64,000 nt of DNA, taken from contig JAJEKV010000189.1 in assembly GCA_021234155.1 (NCBI GenBank), positions 481,706 to 545,705 of the forward strand, read 5' to 3'. Under the pieces are notes generated by a model. It made no database searches. It saw only the letters and a program-made list of their open reading frames with translations, and was not told the DNA's origin. Both the position numbers and the translations under genes were made by a program. The DNA comes from Isoetes taiwanensis (lineage: Eukaryota > Streptophyta > Lycopodiopsida > Isoetales > Isoetaceae). Below, piece after piece: positions 1 through 13,464 of the stretch (the first letter of the stretch is position 1; every line of letters starts with the position of its first letter).

Positions 1-356
1 GCAAGGCCACGTGGTCGCATCCTATCGGTCGTGTGACTACCGGAAGACCATCGGGCCCTCTTTTGACCAAAATCGGTAGCTCCCACTGCATTCGAGGTCT
101 TGTAAGGCGAGCCCGCGATGGTGGTTTGCCATCGATTAAGGGGTGCTCACCTATTTATTCCAATAGTTTTATAATCATTAACTTTCAAACTAGATTATTA
201 ACTTTAGTAAATGGCATTTAATCCATTATAAGGGGTTTTCTCTATTTGCCTTAGTTCTATGCATTATTGATGCAATGTCCCTATGTCCATCCATAGCGGC
301 ATTCTCCTAAGGCAACTCTTGCAACCATATTTATTTATTAAACACTCGGTTGTGCC

Positions 357-399
357 CCCTAGTCTAGGATCTACCAAGGTGCATATCCCTAGACTAGGG
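357..399. repeat. Perfect 12-bp inverted repeat
   Basis: CCCTAGTCTAGG at 357-368 is the exact reverse complement of CCTAGACTAGGG at 388-399, with a 19-nt loop. No gene is recognisable between 1 and 944. The hairpin could be the end of a small transposon or a regulatory stem, and the sequence does not decide. Confidence 0.6.
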
Positions 400-944
400 T
401 AGGAAAACATGCGACCAATAATGCCACTGCATCAGATTATTATTATTAGCCCATAACAAACATGCATCAATATTTACCACAATGGATAATATTTGGACAT
501 AACATTGTGGATACAATCTTTTGATGACACGGGGAGGCGTAGACTATAGTTTTGCATGTGTGGGAAATATTGAGGTGATGAGATCCAGCAAGTAAAACAA
601 GAACAACAAATATGATGATTACGATCAAGAGTATATATACATGGATGTAAGATACAACTATAAAAAAAAATATAAAATAAGACAATTGTTGTTTCCCTTT
701 ATCTTTCTCCTTCTTGTTACCTTTGGGAGCTAGAAATGGCAAACATGAAAAAAGCCAAAGTTCTTGCATGGTCATGAAGATCCACCATGCAATGTTTTGG
801 CAAGCATTCACTATTGCATAAATAATGAGAAAATAACAAAGCAAAGCACCCAAGCAAAATCGTTTTATCAAAATTGTCTGCATCGAGACTCAAATCCGCT
901 GCCAAAGTACCAAAATCATGGCGACAGCATAAAAAATTACTTAC

Positions 945-2607
945 ATCCAAATTGTGCATGGGTATACACTGCAAATCTTGTCACTTGCAGTCTTTATGTG
1001 TGATCTCAAGTTGATATGCATACCGAGGCCGGAATGAATACGAAGAGTGAGTAACCATATAGACACCACAGCTGTACAAGGCTTGCGGAAACGCCAAGGT
1101 ATCTCAACAAAAAGTACAGAACCAATGGAATAATCCCAACATATCCATAAAACAAACCAGCCGACCAAAAGACCTTGTTGATATCATAATGCCAATGATC
1201 CGCCCCCTTAGAGCTTGTTTTAGTAGACAGATATGCTGCAAAATTCCCTAATGCTGCAGATCCAAAAGGGTCCATATCTGAACATGAAAGAAAACAATAC
1301 ATTACTCTTTGTTCCAAAAGTCACTTCCCTACATAATAGAATATGGTGACACCAGATGATATATTCTGCTTTTGACATTCTTTCAGCAAATATCCTTACT
1401 AGATGAAGCATCTCTAAAACATAATGATGCCTTTAAGTTACCAAACACACGAAATTTGGGCCCAGATCATTGTTGATACTCAACAAAGATTATCTGGATA
1501 CTACACAGAATGCTGGTGTGATTCACCAAAAGTTCATTAACGAAATATGGAATGCCAATATCTAAACCGTTACTTGGTGTCAACAAAATATTGATGGCTC
1601 ACATGTCTGGGTTGATACTTGTTGTTTTCTCCACGAAGTCTCCTCTGTAAGGTAGAAATGAATCACGAATCTTCTCTATGACATCTGAGGTCTCCACGTT
1701 GAAGTAAGGACGATATGAGACTATATTGAAATATCCTCTCGATTCTTCTGGAGGAGTAGCGGCGCTTCCTGGGCCAGGTTTTGAGAAGTTATCTGGTTTC
1801 AGCAAGTTATTTGATCAGAGACATTATTGCAGAACAAAATACAGAAAGTTCTGTGTATTTACTCCTTTCTATCTTCCATTTATAATATGACGAGCATAAT
1901 AGAGGATGACCGTATACCATGCACATCTGCTGGAGGTTTGTAAGATCCAGTTAGTTTTCCGCCTGCTTCATTTGGTGGAAAAGTTTAAAGGTTAGATTCT
2001 ACAAGCAAGATGCTGAAATTAGAATAATGATGATGTGTGTGCGCTACAAAAATCTTGACACATCCATACAATCCACGTTTTCATACTGAATCTCACTGAG
2101 CTTCTCATAAGTACATCCTAAGGGCATTCTATTGCTCAATAATGCAATATATTTTGCCAACATATGAGTGCATAAAAACTAAACAAACATGCATCCATAT
2201 AAGCAGGCCCTCTACTTTTAGATAGTACTAAGCAAATGTGCAATGCAATCATATTTTGACAAGTTTCCAAAATCAGAATACCTTGAAATTGAAGTACAAA
2301 ATGGTCTGGACCTGGAGCAGCCTGCAGGATATTAAAAAATGATGCTATTAAGCAATTATTATACTCAATAGCAACTAAAAGATTTAGAATATACGGGCAA
2401 GCTACGCCTTGCAATTTCATCCAACAACGAGACCTAAAACCAAGATCCACTAAAATGCAAGGTATTTCTTTCAGAAGTTCGCAAACCCAATTCCTCCATG
2501 CCAGATCTGAGAACTAAATACTAAGATAAGCATAAAGAATGTGAAAAGTGATTTACCGGGACAGTTCCAGAGACGTCAGCCCCAAGGCTAGTGTAGCCAC
2601 TTGCCAT
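945..2607 (-). CDS. YIP1-domain membrane protein, multi-exon, with frame lesion
   Basis: This is a YIPF-type protein, a polytopic membrane protein of Golgi/ER vesicle traffic. Six exons can be read on the minus strand with GT-AG borders: 2607-2557 (start MASGYTSLGAD), 2321-2282, 1962-1918 (GGKLTGSYKPPADVH), 1792-1603 (holds RPYFNVETSDV), 1277-1024 (holds FYGYVGIIPLVLYFLLRYLG and YGYSLFVFIPAS) and 968-945 (CIPMHNLD). Intron phases agree from exon to exon up to exon 5. In exon 5 the reading YGPFWIC jumps into another frame at GNFAAYLS, and the hydrophobic stretch of roughly 7-9 residues expected there is absent, so a short deletion that is not a multiple of three has occurred. The lesion lies on a CTGCAG, a hotspot of the scrambling seen elsewhere. 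The last membrane helices should lie in 467-900, but I cannot assemble a clean frame. Either a pseudogene or a real gene with a consensus error. Confidence 0.75.
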
Positions 2608-3160
2608 GCCCTTGATGTCGTAGATTCAACTGCTTGAAGTACCGATTATCGATTTGCAACTAAGGGGCGAGAAGATTATGTGTAGGCATCGTATAACTCA
2701 TCAGTCCATGGCGCCAAACCGTGTCCTGATGAGAGTTAGAATCACCAATTGCTAAAGCCTTATAACGGTATCCCATTTCTATAATCGATGTTCACACAGA
2801 AGTTCATGCCAAGGGTCTTTAGAAGACCCGCCGTGTGCAACAAAATCCTGTGACTGCATGCTGGGCAGACACTCTGGAGCCAAATCAATGCTTCATGTTG
2901 TTTGAAGAGGCAACAAAAACCAATGAAAGGATTGCTAAAACAAAAGGCGAGATGCTCAGTCATGGTCCGAACTGTTGTGGCCAAGGCCCGCCTTCAACCA
3001 ACATGCCTAAATGGCTCATATACCTCCCTTTGCATCATAGTGCTGCACAGATTTGCACGACAGAAGCAACATTTCGAGCAAAATCAGCACTTATTAGAAA
3101 TGGCAAGAAACAGAGTTTAGGCTTAAACCATAGCTGGAATAGATCAAAGAAGAAAAGAAA

Positions 3161-3278
3161 GCTTCCAATGGGAGGAAAGCGGCGTACCTTGTCGATGGCC
3201 TCTAGTCATTCTTCCTTAAGCTTCCAATGGGAGGAAAGCGGCCTACCTTGTCGATGGCCTCCAGTCATTCTTCCTTCT
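3161..3278. repeat. Tandem duplication of ~59 bp
   Basis: Two adjacent near-identical copies begin with AGCTTCCAATGGGAGGAAAG and differ at two or three bases. The rest of 2,608-4,690 is AT-rich with no gene I recognise. It holds the likely leader side of the YIP1 gene and poly-T runs near 3,850. Confidence 0.75.
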
Positions 3279-4696
3279 TCCAGTTACCCAGTTTGCACAG
3301 CACCTACACACAGAAATAAGATTGGAGCTTCGATCTGTATTGCGAGTTAACTGGTTCAAACATCTCTTACTCACAACGCAGCTGACCGCCAATTTACAAG
3401 GAATACTAGGTTTTTAGCAATTACCGGCATATACTAAGTATATTCTAGCATATACCTAAAATATGCTAGAAACCCACATGAACAAGGGTTTGCCCCCCTA
3501 GGGGCAACCCAAAGATATATACACGTGGCTATTTTTGAGTTGAAAGTACATGCGTACTATTTTTAGTACTTTCTTTATTTTGCTGGGACATGCATCTATT
3601 TTGGTTTCCTTTTTTCTTGTTTGTTCAAGCAAGCGCCAAGGAGATTACAAGCGTCAAGGAAGGAGAGTGCCAAGGACAACGAAAGTACAACAACAAGAAA
3701 AAACAAATTTTAGTTATTTTATCACCAAACAAGGAGAAAGCACGGATTCAGAAGAGAACTGTTATGGCAACCAAGAAAGGTAGGTTCATTTATTGAAATA
3801 TCAAATTTGCTCTTTAAAGAAACTTTTTTTTTCTTATGTTCAAGAACAATTGATTTTTTTTTTTTTTTTTGATTTGAAAATTGGTTGCTAAAATCAGTTT
3901 TGATGATGTATCTATCTATATTCTATTAAATTGGATTTGAATGTGCACTGAATTTAGATTTGAATGTGAAGTATATTTGGCTCCATTATTTCAATCTTGT
4001 ATGCAAAACATTGTTCAGTAAAAAATTCAAATATAGTTTTGGTCATTCAAGTTTTTAGTTCTTGCTTTTTAGTGCGTGTCATGGCTTTTTGAAAGCTCGT
4101 ATATATTGGTTTTGGCACATGGGATGGAAAAAGACATACTTGTTCTTGTCTTAAGAAGACTTCATGAGCCATAAGGGCTACAAAGAATAATCATTGACAT
4201 TGATCAGGGCGAAGGATATATTCCTGTCCTGATACTAGTAGCCTTGTGCATAGATTGAATAGCACCTTCTCTTAGGGACAAGAATGTATTGCTCTCCTTG
4301 TATAGGATTGACTGTTGATGTCCAAAAAAGTTGCATAAGCATGCAGCTTTTCTCTCCCAAAGAACGTTTTCACCCATCTTCATGTTGAATCCATGACTTC
4401 TAAATAGCATGAAATTCATAAATAGTCTCTTCCCTGCATTAGAAGATGTGCATTCTTCCTTGGTTGCTTCTTCACTCAATTCATTTCTAGTTAGAATTCT
4501 TTGCCTTACCCTCTTTGCTTGATTCTTTGGTTGAGATGCCTTCTTCAAGGGCAACACAGGTGCACAACATATATGCTTCGGACATATGCAACAAGATGGT
4601 CTGAAGTCAAACAAAACTCATATCTTGTTGTTCTGACAGGCTTTTCTAACATAGGAGCTCTAGCATGCCAAAATATGTCCAATCCCGACTACTAAA

Positions 4697-5060
4697 AATG
4701 GATTGGAATCAGATATCTTCATGGAGAGCATTTTGATTGTCATGTATGCCCATTTATGGCAGCATGAAATATGATGAATAAGCTTTTGGTCCCAAGTTCA
4801 TAAGAGATGTTTTTCTGGAACATTATTGCAGGATATTTCTTGTCAACACAATAAGTAATATGTACACAAGCCTCAAATGTTCTGTTTGGTCAGATCCTAT
4901 AGCATTAAAGAGCGCAATCAAGCTTTTAATGCAAATGCACGAAAATGGATAGGAGCCAAACGAGGTTGCATATCTAATGCTTTGGATGCATGTGTCTATT
5001 GTCAAACATTAGAATGGGGAAAGCATATTCATCCTCATCTCATTAAGATCAGATTATGTC
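4697..5060 (+). pseudogene. Pentatricopeptide-repeat (PPR) protein remnant
   Basis: PPR proteins of the PLS class bind organellar RNA. Two pieces survive in different frames. Near 4,697-4,770 the reading KNGLESDIFMESILIVMYAH matches the usual link between PPR units (a 'SLIDMYAKCG'-like segment). Near 4,905-5,060 the reading MQMHENG, stop, EPNEV shifts to a frame with LDACVYCQTLEWGKHIH, which is the typical 'ACA.LEALEQGK.IHAHIIK' helix pair. In-frame stops and shifts break it repeatedly. No start or C-terminal domain is seen. Confidence 0.6.
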
Positions 5061-6102
5061 GACGGCTGTGTTTCTCTTTCTTGCTATGGCGGTGTCACAG
5101 CTCTTGAGCTCTGCTTGGCTCTGCCTCGAGGTACATGCACTAGTTATAACTAGAGCAACAGAAGTTTGGGCATGGACAGCGGTGCTTCAGCTATGTCAGA
5201 CAAATCCTTTCGCTTTGAGGACATTGTGGCTGCCTCTGTGTAAAAACCCAAGTTTTTGTTGTTCAGGCAATATGGAGGCTCTGGAATGGCGATTCGACTT
5301 TGCCAAGCTGTTCGAAATGATGAAATTACCCTAGAAAGCAAGTTATATGGTCCATTCCACCAAAGAAAGAAACACGAATGCTCTAATTGGCAGTGTTTCC
5401 GCGGGACCACCTATGCCAATTGACTACTGGTATTGGACATAAGCTATTTTGGTGCTTCTTGGAGAAGGAGTGATTTTTGCCTAGGAAACTTGGTCCTCGA
5501 GGTAATGTTGACATTCTGAGCCCATTGGCAGAGCCAATTTGTAGTTTCGAAGGGGGGAAGTTGTCCATCCATAGCATGAACCTTTACGAGAGGACTCTAT
5601 GGGAAAGCTACTTCCAGGGGGTTCTAGATGTCCATCTTCTGGCTGCAAGATCCTCCCTCTACATCATGACCTAGCGCAAGATCCTAGTCGAATCTGACTA
5701 GGATATGGCCTCAAAAACGTAAACTCGTGTGTTGCTTTCGGTTCTTGAAGGCTTTACGTTTTGAAGCTTCGAATTTTAAATCGCTTGAACTAAATAACAT
5801 ACAAATATGTAATTCACATTGCATTTAGATGCTCTCTTCCAACAAAAAAAAAAACTCTATCTATCATCTGTGGCATCCCTATAAATGCTTCTTCTTGTGT
5901 TGATGCAATTTTAGCATAATTATTTCAAACCATTGCTGATTTTAGAGAGAACGTTGAATCAAACTCAAACCTATATACAGAAAAAGGGCAACATAGTAAA
6001 ATTAAAACATTCAACAACTATTTTTAAGGCCTTTGGAATGAGCAAAGCCTTGCCAAAGCCTTATATGTTATGCTTTTTTGCTATTTTTTTTTAAGGATGT
6101 AA
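5061..6102. other. Stretch without a recognised gene
   Basis: Short open frames of 60-90 codons occur on the plus strand (5,056-5,334 and 5,477-5,674), but they do not resemble a family I know. They may be decayed exon sequence continuing from the PPR remnant. The part after 5,700 is AT-rich and I see nothing in it. Confidence 0.4.
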
Positions 6103-6115
6103 CTAGTAAACGTGT

Positions 6116-6132
6116 GCCCGGCGTTGCCGGGC
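6116..6132 (-). other. Helitron 3'-terminal hairpin
   Basis: GCCCGGC, loop AAC, GCCGGGC on the minus strand, followed after 9 nt by CTAG and then T. The same structure recurs at 18,387-18,403 and 44,471-44,487 in the same orientation. Confidence 0.75.
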
Positions 6133-6535
6133 TAATGTCGTGGCTTGTATTCTTACTTGGCATGGGAAAGCAACCAGAAGCGGGGTATTCAGTGCATAAC
6201 TAATTTAACAAAGTAAATACCATTAAAGAAACATAGATAAATACCATTCAAGAAATATGGATGCACAAACTTCACACTCAAGACAAACTCGGATGGAGGC
6301 AAACCTTGCATATCCAAATGTGCTTTCCGGTACTTCCCGAGAAAGAAGAGATACAAAAGACTTACGTTACGGAAGCACATTTACACTATCCCCCTTTATA
6401 AAATCATATCACATTTTACTCCGCATCTTTTGGTCGAATAGCATCTGAGATGGTAAATCCGCAGTTCTTCACACATTAAAAGACTTCGAGCAACTAATGC
6501 GAAATTCTTTCTTTGTCAACCGTCTTCGCCGTGAT

Positions 6536-6683
6536 CCATTTCATGATCCATACCGGTTGTTGCTCTTGCTTTTGAAGCGAAAATTGCTTGCCTTCTCCCG
6601 ACAATTTCATGATCCATACCAAAGGTTGTTGCTCTTGCTTTTGAAGCGGAAATTGCTTGCCTTCTCCGACATTTTCACTCTCG
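6536..6683. repeat. Tandem duplication of ~70 bp
   Basis: The block starting with TTTCATGATCCATACC and ending with TTGCTTGCCTTCTC occurs twice in a row (about 6,538 and 6,604). The copies differ by a few bases. The open frames on both strands here are by-products of the duplication. Confidence 0.7.
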
Positions 6684-7390
6684 TGAAGCGATAGAAGTAC
6701 TCTTGTTAATACCATACGTTAGATACAATCTATGTCCGATTACCAAACGCGAAATGGTGCATTTTGCTTTGCTTCCTCAAACTCCAAGCTGAGATTCACG
6801 GAAGAAACCGATACTTAGTGGGAGATGCAAGATCGTGAGTCGTCCGCCATGATAGCAATATAAAGGATTTGCGCCATTTGTTTATGGGCGAAATTTAAGG
6901 AATCGCGCAACATATGCACTGCAAAATTAGGATAACATGCAATTCAATGATTAGGAGAGTGGCAAGATGCTAATTAATAATTTGCGAAATATAGATAAGT
7001 CTAGGCAAGGATAATATGTTCAATTCCTTAAATAATTTACCTTTTCTCGATTGATAACTTTAGCCCCCTTCTTTGCCGTAGGCGGATATCTGCTCAAAGC
7101 CCACGGTAAGTATGAGTGCCAAAGCCAAACATTTTGTATGAACCAATCATGAACCGATACCTACTTACTTAGAAGATGGAACGTACCCGACATTGTTGCA
7201 CATAAGTAGGGGCACGTGATAGTAGTGGCATTTTGTAGCAAGTCTGCAGATACAAATAGGTCTAGAACATTAAATTATACACTTATTTCAAAGTGGAAGA
7301 AGTAAACAAAGGGGAAACAAACAACATTGTCACTTGTGAAGGTTATTTTTCCTTGTCAGGGCTCTTTATACAACTGACACGCACGCACCT

Positions 7391-7644
7391 TGGGTGCATA
7401 TTCACACGGGGGGTGACTCCGGGCAACGAGAGCTGTTGGATAGGCATATTCACCCCTTATTCCTTAATCTATACCGTACGTAAAGTTCCTCGTTTGTACA
7501 AAATTTGCTATACTGTATAACAAGATTCGCAAAATACTATAAGATTTCAAGCGGAATACTACATGGTGTTGATTTCGTACGTGCAAAATACAATTATGAG
7601 GGCTCTCGCTGCCCTACGTCACCTCCCGTGTGAATATGCACCCA
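7391..7644. mobile_element. MITE-like element with ~42-bp inverted repeats
   Basis: The segment 7,391-7,432 (starting TGGGTGCATATTCACACGGG) is the imperfect reverse complement of 7,603-7,644. The central 22 bases match almost perfectly. With 170 bp between arms and no coding capacity, this fits a miniature inverted-repeat element. No target duplication is obvious. It lies inside the putative Helitron. Confidence 0.5.
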
Positions 7645-8547
7645 TGTGTTGGACCCAATGGTTGTGTTAATTAATGTCAATGGTAGTTATGTGTTGGTTG
7701 TTAATGTCAATGGTTGTTATGTGTTGGTTGTTATGTGTTGGGGAATTTAATTTTTGTATGTTGGATGTTAATGTTTTGTGTTGCAAAAATTTTTTTTTTA
7801 CCTTCCTGGACGCCACCCCCTCCCCAAGATGACAAAAATTTTAGAATTCAAACCAAAAAAACTAAAATTCATTTGGAGGCTTTCATCACCCTAGCTTTTG
7901 AATTTGATCACAATAAAACAAATAGAACATAAGTAAAGTTACCATAAAGATAGAGCAGATTGATCCCATTATTCTCGAAAGTCATAAAGTTTGCAACACA
8001 AAGAAAACCCCCGTTATTATGCTACATATTGTTACTTCCGCTACAACTATTTCTCTTTCACAATGACACCATTGTTTATCAATCCATATGATTTTGGATG
8101 CTCCATCTCTAGCTTAAAGGTAATGCATGATTCACCTTATGGTTCGATTAAAGTTTCAAACCTACAATATAAATGCATTCTTGTGGCCAATGTTTGACCC
8201 GATCAAGTTACATGGAAAAGGGGAATAATCCGCTGTTTGGTGCATAAGAATCCGCTTTGTTGATTGAAGGTAAAGGGTACCGCTATGAACAATCCGCAGC
8301 CTGAATATCCAAGAGTTGGAAGCAAACAGAGGGCCTAAACTTGAATGCGCAACAAATCTTAGGAAGGAAACAAAAGGGGGTTTTGCAAAGACTACATTGT
8401 AGAATCGAAAACCAATACCTTGTAAAAAAAAACATTATGCTAACTGAAGAAACATTAAAAACAAATACCTTTGTAAGTGTGAGCAAAAAAATCCATCTCG
8501 TGGTAGTAAAAATCCACTCCAAGCAATAAGAATCCAAGAGGGCAAGT

Positions 8548-8672
8548 ACACATGCATATGCACACATGCACACACATGCACACATGCACATGCACTTGCA
8601 CTTGCACATGCACAATACACATGCACATGCACACATGCACATGCATGTGCACATGCACATGCATACACATGC
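8548..8672. repeat. TGCACA-type microsatellite
   Basis: A run of ACATGCACAC/ATGCACATGCAC units gives cysteine-rich frames in every reading on the minus strand. These are not genes. Confidence 0.9.
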
Positions 8673-9504
8673 AGAGAAAGACAACAACCCTCGGATTGTT
8701 CCAACCAACGAAAATCAACGGCCCATAAAGAGTGCACTCTAGAAATACTATTTAGTACACCTCAACGAATACAACAACGAAATCATAGAAAAACTATGTG
8801 AAAAAACGTATAAAAATCTAAAAGTAACCCCCTGTTATTGTGCTACATATAGGCATATTAGCAGGAGAAAACATGCATACCTGCGTTTTCGAAAACAGTC
8901 CTTGACCAATTAAATGTCGTGTAGACAGCTAAGCCAAATAGCTAAGCCAAATAGCACCAACGGGGTCAATCCACAGTAGAACCTATTAGCAAGAAGTGCT
9001 ACTGCCACACCTGTTATATTTGTAATCACATCAATATTGATCTTGTCAATAATGAAATAAAATGAGTTCCTAGATATGCTAAAATTATATGACATCAAAT
9101 ATGAAGCTACAAATGCTACAACAGTATCACATGACTTAGATGTGATGGTTATAAGAACATTTGAGTGCAGAGCTATTGGCCTCCAAAATACAGAGCTATT
9201 TAGATCTGAATGCATATTCTAATGCCAGGCAAAGGATTAAGAATAGATGATATGGTCTACAACAAACACACATGTCAAATAAAAGCCACTTGCCAATGAT
9301 AATGGAGAAATCTGAAGGAATTACCCTTATTGTAGCTGCATCATCAATTAATAGCAAGTTAGTTGAAAATTTCAAGACAAACTAAAACGTCCAAATATTG
9401 TGGCTACATGTATAGCATACCGAGAACGCTTATATCTTGAACTGACGCGTTCGAAGCAGCACATAGAGTAAACTGTGGAGTTTTAACTGCAAAAATCCTC
9501 CAAT

Positions 9505-11491
9505 GCAATTCGAAGAAGGCTCTAGAACAACTCGTGTACAACTAAGAAAGAAGACTGACGTACAAATTATGTACCTTCGATCCAATTCTCGCAAAGTTTT
9601 CTGATATCAAATAATTTCAAGAAGGAATGTTGTTCGTACATAATCGAAGTTTAAGAAACTTGAAGCACTAAGTAATGACACAACATCAAAATCTTTCTCG
9701 ACCTTTTAAACGCTTTCAAAGCAAAAATAATTTAACCCGCAAATCTCCTTATCGAAACAAAATATGATAACGTCCCGCAATATATGTGCAAAATATCGAG
9801 ACTAAAAAAACACACACCGCAAAATTTATGTAGAACCTATGCTCACCTAAAAATAAAGATGATCCTTGATTTAAGCTTCTCTTTCTTTGCACTTTTACCG
9901 CAAAATCCTTAAAAATTTTAATTTAGAGGAAGCTTTAGAACAACAGAGGACAATATGCAAATTATGTACCTTCAATGTCTTCAAAGTCTGATCCAATCAA
10001 AACAATTTAACCTCGATCTTTTGAAGAAATAGAAACTATTTTGAAGAATGGTAGTAGTCTAAAAAGATACTCTCAATGATGAACCTTCTAAAGTCCGGAC
10101 ATATCCAATCTCTAGTACTCTAAACTTCTAAAGTACCTAATATATGCAAAAAGAAAGAACCTTGGCTTTCAAAATGAAAAGGCAAAAGCTTATATTGTAG
10201 CAGAGAGCATATGAGTACAAGAGCATATCAATAAAGACCTCTAGCAACTACTTGTGAAATGGCAATAAACCGGTCGATGATCATTCAAGCACTTTGAGCC
10301 ACGCCAAAATTCGGATGGAAAGGACCAGGGAAAAGAGATGCAAAAAATTTACACGAAGCTCCACGCTTGAAAACTCCGGCCTTCTCTTATCCGGGCTTTA
10401 ACAACGAGCCCATCGTAAGAAAGAAACGCAAAGAACAATAGAAAAAGCGTTGTTTGCAAATAAACCTCAAGAAAATGTCGGCGTTGCTTGTGAAATCCCT
10501 CGCCATGCTTTGGTCGAATATGACTCTGCTTTGAACCGGTTGGGAAAAGGGCACACAAAGAAACACAAACTTAGATGCTAGGTGGTAAGCTATTTATCAA
10601 AACAACACTCTTCAAGAAAAAGAAGCCCGCACCATAAACCTTTGTGCATACGCATAGAAGCTTAGCTTGGGAACGAAGCACAAACCCCGCTTCAAGTTTA
10701 GTCTACGAATGAGCCTTCAACGAATGTAGTTTCAGATGTGCTCCATTTTAAACCTAAAAATAAAAAATCATGAGGCGGAGAAAATGTGCCCACGCTGATC
10801 CTCCCCCGTAACGCCCGTGACTAATGCAAATCATTAACGTAAACTTCGGCCAAAGGGAACGGAAGGGGAAGATCTTTGAAAATCAAAACAATGCCTGGAA
10901 ATGCGTTTGGTCCTAAAATGAAAGGAGACTAATCTCCGGGCTACAGAACCAAACAATGGGCTAGAGGTAGAAATGGCCAAAGATCAAATAAAAATATCGA
11001 AAATGAGATTACCCAGATCGAAATTCGTGAGGTTACCAAAGAGATCCGGCGTGAGCACCTATCTGTGAGAAAAAATGAAACCGCTGGCAAACTTTTGGAA
11101 GAAAGGTTGAAGAAGCTAACAATAATATGAAAATCTTATAACGAAAAATATTGTAGCTCTACACATTTGATAATGAAAATCCCGGCACTCCTTGTAAGAG
11201 GATACAAACCTAGACTTCTGATAAGTTGAGTCTCTCTGGAGCTAGAGCCATCGCGAAAATGTTTAAATCCGGCATTTCCTGAAGCAATCCATCCAAGAAA
11301 GGAAAATAGATAAATGCTGAGATCGTAAAACCTAAGCAAGGCAATTTCTTTGAAGTCGCTAGGTATGGCAAATTGCTTGCATTTGAAGTATATCCACGGA
11401 TAAATAAGCTATCGAGCCTTCCGCTTATCTGAATCTACACCGAGTCTCCCGAAGCTAGCTAAGGAATGAAGGAGCCGGATAATCGCTACAC
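9505..11491. repeat. 2-kb tandem unit, copy 1
   Basis: First of four direct copies, 1,987 bp, starting at CAATTCGAAGAAGGC. It shows the strongest loss of CAG/CTG: positions with CTGGGC or CAGAGCC in copy 2 read CCGGGC or CGAGCC here. Confidence 0.85.
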
Positions 11492-13464
11492 CAATTCAAA
11501 GAAGGCTCTAGAACAACTTCGTACAACTAAGAAAGAAGATCCGACGCATTACAAATTATGTACCTTCGATCCAATTCTCCATCGAAAGTTTTCGATATCA
11601 AATAATTTCAAGAAGGAATGTTGTCCGTATTATAATCGAGTTTAAGAAACTTGAAGCACTAAGTAATGACACAACATCAAAATCTTTCTCGACCTTTAAA
11701 CGCTTCAAAGCAAAAATTAAGCTTAACCCCGCAAATCTCCTTATCGAAACAAAATATGATAACGTCTGCAATATATGTGCAAAATATCAGAGACTAAAAA
11801 ATACACACTGCAAAATTTATGCAGAACCTATGCTCACCTAAAAAATAAAGATGATCCTTGATTTAAGCTTCTCTTTACTGCACTTTTTACTGCAAAAATC
11901 CTTAAAAATTTTAATTTAGAGGAAGCTTTAGAACAACAGAGGACAATATGCAAATTATGTACCTTCAATGTCTTCAAAGTCTGATCCAATCAAAACAATT
12001 TAACCTCAGATCTTTTGAAGAAATAGAAACTATTTTGAAGAATGGTAGTAGTCTAAAAGATACTCTCAATGATGAACCTTCTAAAGTCTGGACATATCCA
12101 ATCTCTAGTACTCTAAACTTCTAAAGTACGAATATATGCAAAAAGAAAGAACCTTGGCTTTCAAAATGAAAAGGCAAAAGCTTATATTGTAGCAGAGCAT
12201 ATGAGTACAGAGCATATCAATAAAGACCTCTAGCAACTACTTGTGAAATGGCAATAAACTGGTCGATGATCATTCAAGCACTTTGAGCCACGCCAAAATT
12301 CAGATGGAAAGGACCAGGAAAAGAGATGCAAAAAAAATTTACCTGAAGCTCCACGTTTGAAAACTCCAGCCTTCTCTTATCTGGGCTTTAACAACAGAGC
12401 CCATCTGTAAGAAACGCAGCAACAATAGAAAAAGCGTTGTTTGCAAATAAACCTCAGCAAAATGTCACGTTGCTTGTGAAATCCTGCCATGCTTTGCCGA
12501 ATATGACTCTGCTTGAACTGGTTGGGAAAAGGGCACACAAAGAAACACAAACTTAGATGCTAGGTGGTAAGCTATTTATCAAAACAACACTCTTCAAGAA
12601 AAAGAAGCCTGCACCATAAACCTTTGTGCATACGCATAGAAGCTTAGCTTGGGAACGAAGCACAAACCCCCTGCTTCAAGTTTAGCTGCAACAGCTTCAA
12701 CGAATGTAGTTTCGAGATGTGCTCCATTTTAAACCTAAAAATAAAAAAAATCATGAGGCGGAGAAAATGTGCCCACCTTGATCCTCCCCTGTAACGTCCA
12801 GACTAATGCAAATCATTAACAGAAACTCGGCCAAAGGGAACGGAAGGGGGAAGATGCTGGAAAATCAAAACAACGCCGGAAATGCGTTTCAGGTCCTAAA
12901 AATGAAAGGAGACTAATCTCTCCTGGGCTACAGAACCAAACAATGGGCTAGAGGTAGAAATGGCCAAAGATCAAATAAAAATATCGAAAATGAGATTACC
13001 TGCGAGATCGAGCGTGAGGTTACCAGTAGATCCGGCGTGAGCACCTATCTGTGAGAAAAAATGAAACCGTTGGCAAACTTTCGGAAGAAAGGTTGAAGAA
13101 GCTAGCAATAATATGAAAATCTTATAACGAAAAATATTGTAGCTCTACACATTTGATACGAAATCCGGCACTCCTTGTAAGAGGATACAAACCTAGACTT
13201 CGGATAAGTTGAGTCTCTCTTGGAGCTAGAGCCACTGCAAAAATGTTTAAATCCGCATTTCACGGGCAATCCATCCAAGAAAGGAAAATAGATAAATCTT
13301 TGAGATCGTAAAAACCTAAGCAAGGCAATTTCTTTGTCAAGCTAGGTATGGCGCCGCTTGCATTTGAAGTATATCCACGGATAAATAAGCTATCGAAGCC
13401 TTCCGCTCTGAATCTCACCGAGTTCAGGCTAGCTAAGGAATGAAGGAGCCGGATAATCGCGCTG
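11492..13464. repeat. 2-kb tandem unit, copy 2
   Basis: Length 1,973 bp. It keeps most CAG/CTG trinucleotides and is the best of the four copies for reading the underlying sequence. On the minus strand it contains an exon-like segment at about 13,002-13,051 (acceptor TTCTCACAG, coding IGAHAGSTGNLTLDLAG, donor GTAATC). A second exon-like piece ends at a GTACATAATTTG donor. Confidence 0.85.

Noticed and set aside
2835-3350. 171-codon plus-strand frame
   Set aside because: It is low in recognisable motifs, runs through a tandem duplication and lies over the upstream side of a minus-strand gene. No family seen.
8283-8737. Cysteine-rich open frames on the minus strand
   Set aside because: They come from the TGCACA microsatellite in three frames.
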